NCBI GenBank assembly: GCA_940337035.1
Contig: CALNHX010002963.1
Span: 1 to 64,000 of the forward strand
Reading direction: 5' to 3'
Origin: Agriotes lineatus
Lineage: Eukaryota > Arthropoda > Insecta > Coleoptera > Elateridae
Length of the DNA stretch: 64,000 bases
In this document: in pieces, positions 1 through 11,500 of the stretch
Position numbering within the stretch: the stretch's first letter is position 1
How the letters are laid out: every line of letters starts with the position of its first letter
Translations under genes and position numbers: made by a program
The notes under the pieces: model-generated
Database searches by the model: none
What the model saw: only the letters and a program-made list of their open reading frames with translations
What the model was told of the DNA's origin: nothing

Positions 1-295
1 GCAAGCGTGTATTCTGATAAATATAATCTCCATTGAGACCTCCGCCTACTATATAGGTAGCTGCTTAACGTAAAGCATCCATATTGTTGTTGAACGCCAT
101 CAATAATTCACATAAAATATAATAAAATGCAATTAATGGTTCACAAAAATCGAAACTGCTCTTAATAAACGCTATATTAATACATATGCAGGATTTATTT
201 CCTAGGGATTGTGGAAATGCACTCCTATTAATTTACTGTAATTCGTAAAATACTCCATAAGGACATTATAATTTTCTAAATAGATGTGACTATTT

Positions 296-590
296 GCAAG
301 CGTGTATTCTGATAAATATAATCTCCATTGAGACCTTCGCGTACTATATAGGTAGCTGCTTAACGTAAAGCATCCATATTGTTGTTGAAGGCCACCAATA
401 ATTCACATAAAATATAATAAAATGCAATTAATGGTTCACGAAAATCGAAACTGCTCTTAATAAACGCTATATTAATACATATGCAGGATTTATTTCCTAG
501 GGATTGTGGAAAAGCACTCCTATTAATTTACTGTAATTCGTAAAACACTCCATAAGGACATTATAATTTTCTAAATAGATGTGACCATTT
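296..590. repeat. Representative type A monomer (295 bp)
   Basis: A typical type A unit, the commonest class in the window. From the phase mark gcaagcgtgt it runs through aatctccattgagacc, actatataggtagctgc, attgttgttgaag, a variable AT-rich stretch (ataaaatataataaaatg), gcaattaatggttcac, atattaatacatatgcagg, tttcctagggattgtgg and taattcgtaaaacactcc, and ends in atagatgtgaccattt. It contains the palindromes ctatatag, catatg and cctagg. The unit length is 3n+1, so any open frame must shift from one copy to the next. This copy differs slightly from the majority (ttcgcg instead of tccgcg, gctgcttaacg instead of gctgcctaatg). Confidence 0.95.
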
Positions 591-3500
591 GCAAGCGTGT
601 ATTCTGATAAATATAATCTCCATTGAGACCTCCGCGTACTATATAGGTAGCTGCCTAACGTAAAGCATCCATATTGTTGTTGAAGGCCACCAATAATTCA
701 CATAAAATATAATAAAATGCAATTAATGGTTAACAGAAATCGAAACTGCTCTTAATAAACGCTATATTAATACATATGCAGGATTTATTTCCTAGGGATT
801 GTGGAAATGCACTCCTATTAATTTACTGTAATTCGTAAAACACTCCATAAGGACATTATAATTTACTAAATAGATGTGACCATTTGTAAGCGTGTATTCT
901 GATAAATATTATCTCCATTGAGACCTCCGCGTACTATATAGGTAGCTGCCTAATGTAAAGCATCCATATTGTTGTTGAAGGTCACCAATAATTCACATAA
1001 AATATAATAAAATGCAATTAATGGTTCACGGAAATCGAAACTGCTCTTAATAAACGCTACATTAATACATATGCAGGATTTATTTCCTAGGGATTGCGGA
1101 AATGCACTCCTATTAATTTACTGTAATTCGTAAAACACTCCATAAGGACATTATAATTTACTAAATAGATGTGACCATTTGTAAGCGTGTATTCTGATAA
1201 ATATTAGATCCATTGAGACCTCCGCGTACTATATAGGTAGCTGCCTAATGTAAAGCATCCATATTGTTGTTGAAGGTCACCAATAATTCACATAAAATAT
1301 AATAAAATGCAATTAATGGTTCACGGAAATTGAAACTGCTCTTAATAAACGCTATATTAATACATATGCAGGATTTATTTCCTAGGGATTGTGGAAATCC
1401 ACTCCTATTAATTTTCTGTAATTCGTAAAACACTCCATAAGGACATTATAATTTTCTAAATAGATGTGACCATTTGCAAGCGTGTATTCTGATAAATATA
1501 ATCTCCATTGAGACCTCCGCGTACTATATAGGTAGCTGCCTAACGTAAAGCATCCATATTGTTGTTGAAGGCCACCAATAATTCACATAAAATATAATAA
1601 AATGCAATTAATGGTTAACAGAAATCGAAACTGCTCTTAATAAACGCTATATTAATACATATGCAGGATTTATTTCCTAGGGATTGTGGAAATGCACTCC
1701 TATTAATTTACTGTAATTCGTAAAACACTCCATAAGGACATTATAATTTACTAAATAGATGTGACCATTTGTAAGCGTGTATTCTGATAAATATTATCTC
1801 CATTGAGACCTCCGCGTACTATATAGGTAGCTGCCTAATGTAAAGCATCCATATTGTTGTTGAAGGTCACCAATAATTCACATAAAATATAATAAAATGC
1901 AATTAATGGTTCACGGAAATCGAAACTGCTCTTAATAAACGCTACATTAATACATATGCAGGATTTATTTCCTAGGGATTGTGGAAATGCACTCCTATTA
2001 ATTTACTGTAATTCGTAAAACACTCCATAAGGACATTATAATTTTCTAAATAGATGTGACCATTTGTAAGCGTGTATTCTGATAAATATAATCTCCATTG
2101 AGACCTCCGCGTACTATATAGGTAGCTGGCTAATGTAAAGCATCCAGATTGTTGTTGAATACCACCATTAATTCAGATAAAATATAATAAATTGCAATTA
2201 ATGGTTCACGAAAATCGAAACCGCTCTTAATAAACGCTGTATTAATACATACGCGCGATTTAAATGCTAGCGAGTATGGAACGGCACTCTTATTAATTTA
2301 CTGTATTTCCTAAAACACTCCATAAGGACATTATAATTTTCTAAATAGATGTGACCATTTGTAAGCGTGTATTCTGATAAATATTATCTCCATTGAGACC
2401 TCCGCGTACTATATAGGTAGCTGCCTAATGTAAAGCATCCATATTGTTGTTGAAGGCCACCAATAATTCACATAAAATATAATAAAATGCAATAATTAAT
2501 GGTTCACGAAAATCGAAACTGCTCTTAATAAACGCTATATTAATACATATGCAGGATTTATTTCCTAGGGATTATGGAAATGCACTCTTATTAAATTACT
2601 GTAATTCGTAAAACACTCCATAAGGACATTATAATTTTCTAAATAGATGTGACCATTTGTAAGCGTGTATTATGATAAATATAATCTCCATTGAGACCTC
2701 CGCGTACTATATAGGTAGCTGCCTAATGTAAAGCATCCATATTGTTGTTGAATACCACCATTAATTTAGATAAAATATAATAAATTGCAATTAATGCTTC
2801 ACGAAAATCGAAACTGCTCTTAATAAACGCTGTATTAATACATACGGGGGATTTAAATGCTAGCGAGTATGGAACGGCACTCTTATTAATTTAGTGTATT
2901 TCCTAAAACACTCCATAAGGACATTATAATTTTCTAAATAGATGTGACCATTTGCAAGCGTGTATTCTGATAAATATAATCTCCATTGAGACCTCCGCGT
3001 ACCATATAGGTAGCTGCCTAATGTAAAACATTCATATTGTTGTTGAAGGCCACCAATAATTTACATAAAATATAATAAAATACAATTAATGGTTCACGGA
3101 AATCGAAACTGCTATTAATAAACGCTATATTAATACATATGCAGGATTTATTTCCTAGGGATTGTGGACATGCACTCCTATTAATTTACTGTAATTCGTA
3201 AAACACTCCATAAGGACATTATAATTTTCTAAATATATGTGACCATTTGCAAGCGTGTATTCTGATAAATATAATCTCCATTGAGACCTAGGCGTACTAT
3301 ATAGATAGCTGCCTAATGTAAAGCATCCATATTGTTGTTGAAGACCACCAATAATTCCCATAAAATATAATAACATGCAATTAATGGTTCACGAAAATCG
3401 AAACTGCTCTTAATAAACGCTATGTTAATACATATGCAGGATTTATTTCCTAGGGATTGTGGAAATGCACTCCTATTAATTTACTGTAATTCGTAAAACA

Positions 3501-4107
3501 CTCCATAAGGACATTATAATTTTCTAAATAGCTGTGACCATTTGCCAGCGTGTATTCTAGTTATTATAATCTCCATTGAGACCTCCGCGTACTATATAGG
3601 TAGCTGCCTAATGTAAAACATCCATATTGTTGTTGAAGGCCACCAATAATTCACATAAAATATAATAAAATGCAATTAATGGTTCACAAAAATCGAAACT
3701 GCTCTCAATAAACGCTATATTAATACATATGCAGGATTTATTTCCTAGGGATTGTGGAAATGCACTCCTATTAATTTACTGTAATTCGTAAAACACTCCA
3801 TAAAGACATTATAATTTTCTAAATAGATGTGACCATTTGTAAGCGTGTATTATGATAAATATAATCTCCATTGAGACCTCCGCCTACTATATAGCTAGCT
3901 GCCTAATGTAAAGCATCCATATTGTTGTTGAATACCACCATTAATTCAGATAAAATATAATAAATTGCAATTAATGGTTCACGAAAATCGAAACTACTCT
4001 TAATAAACGTTAGATTAATACATATGCAGGATTTATTTCCTAGGGATTGTGGAAATGTACTCCTATTAATTTACTGTAATTCATAAAACACTCCATAAGG
4101 ACATTAT

Positions 4108-4111
4108 AATT
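4108..4111. repeat. Target-site duplication, left copy (AATT)
   Basis: AATT directly precedes the TG end of the 4112-5513 insertion and recurs at 5514-5517. An uninterrupted monomer has this AATT once, inside attataattttctaaag. With one copy removed, monomer pieces 3839-4111 and 5518-5539 sum to exactly 295 bp. The target is AT-rich, so a shift by one base is possible. Confidence 0.75.
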
Positions 4112-4112
4112 T

Positions 4113-4144
4113 GAAACAAATCTTTAGCTCCTGCTATTTGTTTC
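4113..4144. repeat. 9-bp perfect inverted repeat at the left end of the insertion
   Basis: GAAACAAAT at 4113-4121 is the exact reverse complement of ATTTGTTTC at 4136-4144, with a 14-base loop. The first arm overlaps the terminal inverted repeat, so the GAAACA end motif occurs three times: at the tip, inverted just inside, and inverted at the far tip (5507-5512). This could be a subterminal protein-binding site or an RNA hairpin; the function is unknown. Confidence 0.7.
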
Positions 4145-4807
4145 GCCATTTATTTATTCTTTTCCGGGCCAGCCTGTACATTCCCACTTGAATTATTTTC
4201 GCTGTATTTCGAATAATATCAAGTTTTGTCCGCGCGAAGGCGCTAGATTTGGTTTTCCCGAATTCACTTGTTATCGCTTTACGCCAGCGAACAGCGATTC
4301 GATTATTTTGGGCCATTTGATTTTCGCTTTCTGTCGAAGTAACTTGCTTCTTCGAAAGTATTCCCACGTGCTACAGCACTAATTAATAATTAATTTCGTT
4401 AGTGAGCTGATAACTAAATCAGGTATGTTTACGCTAATTGCTTGTTATCCATTTTAGTAATTTCTCTTTCTTATCAGCTTTTAGTTACCGCTTTTAGTTA
4501 CCACTTTCGAGTAACTCTTTTAAACGCCGTTTTTGAGCGACTGGCTATGCTATTTGGCATCATAATTGGTAATCTTGGACCCCTCACAACTTCCTCTGGA
4601 ATGCCATTTTGGGGGCTTGCCGTCTGTAACACCGAGTGCCTGTCCTTTTATCAACTTTGGCCACGAGGTCTGCGCTGTTGGTGATTGTTACATTAAGATA
4701 ATCCTGGACCAATTCAACGCATGCCACCGGCGTTTCTTTCAATCCAGGTTAGTCTTATTTCAACGCCCACGAATTATTGGCTGAATCGATTTTTTTCACA
4801 ACGCTTC

Positions 4808-4956
4808 AAATTTATAATTTACTAATTTAAAACTACGCCTTATAAATCTAAAACGAAATGTACTAACCATTCATAAATCTGTGTCTCATAAATCTAAAAC
4901 ATAATGTATCAATTGTTCCCTAATTTACAATTTACAAATTTATAATTTTACTAATT
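4808..4956. repeat. Short degenerate direct repeats inside the 4112-5513 insertion
   Basis: Within this AT-rich stretch, aaatttataatttactaatt at 4808 recurs at 4936 with one inserted T. The motif ataaatctaaaac occurs at 4842-4854 and 4888-4900, with a shorter copy (cataaatct) at 4872-4880. These look like remnants of slippage or local duplication. No coding potential is seen. The rest of the insertion (4145-4807 and 4957-5506) shows nothing I can name. Confidence 0.55.
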
Positions 4957-5513
4957 GAATACATATTAAGAATTTTGTAAAAAAAGTGCTTCACGCTATT
5001 TTATTATCATTACCGAGATAACGGATAATACACACAGACAGTGATAAGCTTATCCCTTCAGTGAATTGCATTCAAATTCAATCTAAGAGCCTAAAGGAGG
5101 TTCACATATTTTCGCTGTGCGTGTCGCATTTTCAGCACGTATAATTTATTGTATTCAGGTTATTTAATATTGTGATAAACGATTTTTCGACGCATTATTG
5201 ATGTTGCCACCAAACATGATCTGCTGATTAATAAACTGAATTGTTTGTTATTTTTTTATTTATTTCTTGAAATCTGTGATTTCTGGCGCCCTGTGTTTTT
5301 TTTACTATTATTAAAAGAGCTTGCAGCAGCTCAGCTGATGATAGAAATCTGCGACCCAAGGCCATCGACTTTGACGCTAGCTAGGCCATTGCGGTAAGTA
5401 AGAAACATTTCAGAGCTACCGTGGTGTATAAATGATAAGGGGGTTGATCTGCGATTGTACTACCATTGGTTATTATTAGTAATCAATCGCAGGTTGGCTT
5501 TTTTATTGTTTCA

Positions 5514-5517
5514 AATT
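5514..5517. repeat. Target-site duplication, right copy (AATT)
   Basis: The second AATT, immediately after the CA end of the 4112-5513 insertion. The interrupted satellite monomer continues from 5518 (ttctaaagagttgtggcc). Confidence 0.75.
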
Positions 5518-8500
5518 TTCTAAAGAGTTGTGGCCATTTGCAAGCGTTTATTCTGATAAATATAACTTTCTCCGAAACCTCCGCGTATTATATAGGCAGT
5601 TACCTATTGTCAAACATCCATATTGTTGTTGAAGGCCGTCCTAAATACTGATAAAATATAATTAAATGCAATTAATGCTTCACGAAAATCGAAACTGCTC
5701 TTAATAAACGCTGTATTAATACATACGGGGGATTTAAATGCTAGCGAGTATGGAACGGCACTCCTATTAATTTAGAGTGTTTACCAAAACACTCCATAAG
5801 GACATTAAAATTTTCTAAATAGGTGTTGCCATTTGCAAGTGTTTACTCTGATAAATATAAGCACCACCGAGACCTATGCGTACTATATAGGTAACTGCCT
5901 AATGTAAAGCATCCATATTGTTGTTGAAGGCCACCAATAATTCACATAAAATATAATAAAATGCAATTAATGGTTCACGGAAATCGAAACTGCTCTTAAT
6001 CAACGCTATATTAATACATATGCAGGATTTATTTCCTAGGGATTGTGGAAATGCACTCCTATTAATTTACTGTAATTCGTAAAACACTCCATAAGGACAT
6101 TATAATTTTCTAAATATATGTGACCATTTGCAAGCGTGTATTCTGATAAATATAATCTCCATTGAGACCTCCGCGTACCATATAGGTAGCTGCCTAATGT
6201 AGAGCATCCATATTGTTGTTGAACGCCACCAATAATTCACATAAAATATAATAAAATGCAATTAATGGTTCAGAAAAATCGAAACTGCTCTTAATAAACG
6301 CTATATTAATACATATGCAGGATTTATTTCCTAGGGATTGTGGAAATGCACTCCTATTAATTTACTGTAATTCGTAAAATACTCCATAAGGACATTATAA
6401 TTTTCTAAATAGATGTGACCATTTGCAAGCCTGTATTCTGATAAATATAATCTCCATTGAGACCTCCGCGTACCATATAGGTAGCTGCCTAATGTAAAAC
6501 ATTCATATTGTTGTTGAACGCCACCAATAATTCACATAAAATATAATAAAATGCAATTAATGGTTCAGAAAAATCGAAACTGCTCTTAATAAACGCTATA
6601 TTAATACATATGCAGGATTTATTTCCTAGGGATTGTGGAAATGCACTCCTATTAATTAACTGTAATTCGTAAAATACTCCATAAGGACATTATAATTTTC
6701 TAAATAGATGTGACCATTTGCAAGCCTGTATTCTGATAAATATAATCTCCATTGAGACCTCCGCGTACCATATAGGTAGCTGCCTAATGTAAAACATTCA
6801 TATTGTTGTTGAACGCCACCAATAATTCACATAAAATATAATAAAATGCAATTAATGGTTCAGAAAAATCGAAACTGCTCTTAATAAACGCTATATTAAT
6901 ACATATGCAGGATTTATTTCCTAGGGATTGTGGAAATGCACTCCTATTAATTAACTGTAATTCGTAAAATACTCCATAAGGACATTATAATTTTCTAAAT
7001 AGATGTGACCATTTGCAAGCCTGTATTCTGATAAATATAATCTCCATTGAGACCTCCGCGTACCATATAGGTAGCTGCCTAATGTAAAACATCCATATTG
7101 TTGTTGAAGACCACCATTAATTCAGATAAAATATAATAAAATGCAATTAATGGGTAACACGAAAATCGAAACTGCTCTTAATAAACGCTATATTAATACA
7201 TATGCAGGATTTAAATGCTAGCGAGTATGGAACGGCACTCCTATTAATTTAGTGTATTTCCTAAAACACTCCATAAGGACATTATAATTTTCTAAATAGG
7301 TGTTGCCATTTGCAAGTGTTTATTCTGATAAATATAAGCACCACCGAGACCTATGCGTACTATTTAGGTAACTGCCTAATGTAAAGCATCCATATTGTTG
7401 TTGAAGGCCACCAATAATTTACATAAAATATAATAAAATGCAATTAATGGTTTACGTAAATCGAAACTGCTATTAATAAACGCTATATTAATACATATGC
7501 AGGATTTATTTTCTAGGGATTGTGGAAATGCACTCCTATTAATTTACTGTAATTCGTAAAACACTCCATAAGGACATTATAATTTTCTAAATAGATGTGA
7601 CCATTTGCAAGCGTGTATTCTGATAAATATAATCTCCATTGAGACCTAGGCGTACTATATAGGTAGCTGCCTAATGTAAAGCATCCATATTGTTGTTGAA
7701 GGCCACCAATAATTCACATAAAATATAATAAAATGCAATTAATGGTTCACAAAAATCGAAACTGCTCTTAATAAACGCTATATTAATACATATGCAGGAT
7801 TTATTTCCTAGGGATTGTGGAAATGCACTCCTATTAATTTACTGTAATTCGTAAAACACTCCATAAGGACATTATAATTTTCTAAATAGATGTGACCATT
7901 TGCAAGCGTGTATTCTGATAAATATAATCTCCATTGAGACCTCCGCGTACTATATAGGTAGCTGCCTAATGTAAAGCATCCATATTGTTGTTGAAGACCA
8001 CCAATAATTCCCATAAAATATAATAACATGCAATTAATGGTTCACGAAAATCGAAACTGCTCTTAATAAACGCTATATTAATACATATGCAGGATTTATT
8101 TCCTAGGGATTGTAGAAATGCACTCCTATTAATTTACTGTAATTCGTAAAACACTCCATAAGGACATTATAATTTTCTAAATAGATGTGATCATTTGCAA
8201 GCGTGTATTCTGATAAATATAATCTCCTATTAATTTACTGTAATTCGTAAAACACTCCATAAGGACATTATAATTTTCTAAATAGATGTGACCATTTGCA
8301 AGCGTGTATTCTGATAAATATAATCTCCATTGAGACCTCCGCGTACTATATAGGTAGCTGCCTAATGTAAAGCATCCATATTGTTGTTGAAGACCACCAA
8401 TAATTCCCATAAAATATAATAACATGCAATTAATGGTTCACGAAAATCGAAACTGCTCTTAATAAACGCTATATTAATAGATATGCAGCATTTATTTCCT

Positions 8501-11500
8501 AGGGATTGTAGAAATGCACTCCTATTAATTTACTGTAATTCGTAAAAGACTCCATAAGGACATTATAATTTTCTAAAAAGTTGTGGCCATTTGCAAGCGT
8601 TTATTCTGATAAATAAAACTTCCTCCGAAACGTCCGCGTATTATATAGGCAGGTACCTATTGTAAAACATCCATATTGTTGTTGAGGGCCGTCCTAAATA
8701 CTGATAAAATATAATTAAATGCAATTAATTCTTCACGAATATCGAAACCGCTCTTAATAAACCCTGTATTAATACATACGCGGGATTTAAATGCTAGCGA
8801 GTATGGAACGGCACTCCTATTAATTTACTGTATTTCCTAAAACACTCCATAAGGACATTATAATTTTCTAAATAGATGTTGCCATTTGCAAGTGTTTATT
8901 CTGATAAATATAAGCACCACCGAGACCTATGAGTACTATATAGGTAGCTGCCTAATGTAAAGCATCCATATTGTTGTGGAAGGCCACCAATAATTCCCAT
9001 AAAATATAATAACATGCAATTAATGGTTCACGAAAATCGAAACTGCTCTTAATAAACGCTATATTAATACATATGCAGGATTTATTTCCTAGGGATTGTA
9101 GAAATGCACTCCTATTAATTTACTGTAATTCGTAAAACACTCCATAAGGACATTATAATTTTCTAAATAGATGTGACCATTTGCAAGCGTGTATTCTGAT
9201 AAATATAATCTCCATTGAGACCTCCGCGTACTATATAGGTAGCTGCCTAATGTAAAGCATCCATATTGTTGTTGAAGACCACCAATAATTCCCATAAAAT
9301 ATAATAACATGCAATTAATGGTTCACGAAAATCGAAACTGCTCTTAATAAACGCTATATTAATAGATATGCAGCATTTATTTCCTAGGGATTGTAGAAAT
9401 GCACTCCTATTAATTTACTGTAATTCGTAAAAGACTCCATACGGACATTATAATTTTCTAAAAAGTTGTGGCCATTTGCAAGCGTTTATTCTGATAAATA
9501 AAACTTCCTCCGAAACGTCCGCGTATTATATAGGCAGGTACCTATTGTAAAACATCCATATTGTTGTTGAGGGCCGTCCTAAATACTGATAAAATATAAT
9601 TAAATGCAATTAATTCTTCACGAATATCGAAACCGCTCTTAATAAACCCTGTATTAATACATACGCGGGATTTAAATGCTAGCGAGTATGGAACGGCACT
9701 CCTATTAATTTACTGTATTTCCTAAAACACTCCATAAGGACATTATAATTTTCTAAATAGATGTTGCCATTTGCAAGTGTTTATTCTGATAAATATAAGC
9801 ACCACCGAGACCTATGAGTACTATATAGGTAGCTGCCTAATGTAAAGCATCCATATTGTTGTTGAAGGCCACCAATAATTCACATAAAATATAATAAAAT
9901 GCAATTAATGGCTCACGAATATCGAAACTGCACTTAATAAACGCTATATTAATACATATGCAGGATTTATTTCCTAGGGATTGTGAAAATGCACTCCTAT
10001 TAATTTACTGTAATTCGTAAAACACTCCATAAGGACATTATAATTTTTTAAATAGATGTGACCATTTGCAAGCGTGTATTCTGATAAATATAATCTCCAT
10101 TGAGACCTCCGCGTACTATATAGGTAGCTGCCTAATGTAAAGCTTCCATATTGTTGTTGAAGACCAACATTAATTCAGATAAAATATAATAAAATGCAAT
10201 TAATGGCTCACGAATATCGAAACTGCACTTAATAAACGCTATATTAATACATATGCAGGATTTATTTCCTAGGGATTGTGGAAATGCACTCCTATTAATT
10301 TACTGTAATTCATAAAACACTCCATAAGAACATTACAATTTTCTAAAGAGTTGTGGCCATTTGCAAGCGTTTATTCTGATAAATATAACTTCCTCCGAAA
10401 GCTCCGCGTATTATATAGGCAGGTACCTATTGTAAAACATCCATATTGTTGTTGAGGGCCGTCCTAAATACTGATAAAATATAATTAAATGCAATTAATT
10501 CTTCACGAAAATCGAAACTGCTCTTAATAAACGCTGTATTAATACATACGGGGGATTTAAGTGCTAGCGAGTATGGAACGGCACTCCTATTAATTTAGTG
10601 TATTTCCTAAAACACTCCATAAGGACATTATAATTTTCTAAATAGGTGTTGCCATTTGCAAGTGTTTATTCTGATAAATAGAAGCACCACCGAGACCTAT
10701 GCGTACTATTTAGGTAACTGCCTAATGTAAAGCATCCATATTGTTGTTGAAGGCCACCAATAATTTACATAAAATATAATAAAATGCAATTAATGGTTCA
10801 CGGAAATCCCAACTGCTATTAATAAACGCTATATTAGTACATATGCAGGATTTATTTTCTAGGGATTGTGGAAATTCACTCCTATTAATTTACTGTAATT
10901 CGTAAAAGATTTCATAAGGACATTATAATTTTCTAAAGAGTTGTGGCCATTTGCAAGCGTTTATTCTGATAAATATAGCTTCCTCCGAAACCTCCGCGTA
11001 TTATATAGGCAGTTAAATATCGTAAAACATCCATATTGTTGTTGAAGGCCGTCCTAAATACTGATAAAATATAATTACATGCAATTAATGCTTCACGAAA
11101 ATCGAAACTGCTCTTAATAAACGCTGTATTAATACATACGGGGGATTTAAATGCTAGCGAGTATGGAACGGCACTCCTATTAATTTAGTGTATTTCCTAA
11201 AACACTCCATAAGGACATTATAATTTTCTAAATAGGTGTTGCCATTTGCAAGTGTTTATTCTGATAAATATAAGCACCACCGAGACCTATGCGTACTATT
11301 TAGGTAACTGCCTAATGTAAAGCATCCATATTGTTGTTGAAGGCCACCAATAATTCACATAAAATATAATAAAATGCAATTAATGGTTCACGGAAATCGA
11401 AACTGCTCTTAATAAACGCTATATTAATACATATGCAGGATTTATTTCCTAGGGATAGTGGAAATGCACTCCTATTAATTTACTGTAATTCGTAAAACAC

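Larger units (their letters stand above)
1..4111. repeat. 295-bp satellite array, block 1 (mostly type A monomers)
   Basis: Head-to-tail copies of a 295-bp unit, with phase marks (gcaagcg, gtaagcg or gccagcg) at 1, 296, 591, 886, 1181, 1476, 1771, 2066 and so on. Nearly all are type A, recognised by atagatgtgacc before the phase mark, aatctccattgagacc after it, and tttcctagggattgtgg late in the unit. Two monomers (starting near 2066 and 2659) begin as type A and switch to type B in their second half. One carries a 3-bp insertion near 2493. The block starts inside the array, so its left edge is unknown, and it ends where the 4112 insertion splits a monomer. No gene is visible; short open frames here are incidental. 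Confidence 0.97.
4112..5513. mobile_element. 1402-bp insertion, probable solo LTR (TGAAACA...TGTTTCA)
   Basis: A unique sequence interrupts one satellite monomer. It starts TGAAACA and ends TGTTTCA, so it has TG...CA ends and a perfect 7-bp terminal inverted repeat, and it is flanked by a 4-bp AATT duplication. Removing it restores a 295-bp monomer, and the uninterrupted junction can be read near 35340, where the same monomer variants adjoin. TG...CA ends, 4-bp duplication, 1.4-kb length and no coding frame over about 80 codons fit a solo LTR left by recombination between two LTRs. A non-autonomous DNA transposon with very short inverted ends is the alternative. It does not resemble the LTRs at 59108 and 62223, so it is a different family. 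Orientation is undecided: AATAAA-type signals occur on the minus strand about 40 bp from the left end (near 4148) and on the plus strand near 5231. A plus-strand TATAAAT lies at 5427-5433. Confidence 0.6.

Noticed and set aside
1..4111. CRISPR array
   Set aside because: Direct repeats are 295 bp with no short repeat/unique spacer alternation; units are contiguous and similar throughout.
4134..4784. Short frames (60-80 codons) on both strands of the 4112-5513 insertion
   Set aside because: Overlapping in several frames, no similarity I recognise, and no transposase or gag motif. They look incidental.
5090..5110. Ribosome-binding-like aaaggagg
   Set aside because: It is a chance match in eukaryotic non-coding DNA with no start codon and frame behind it.
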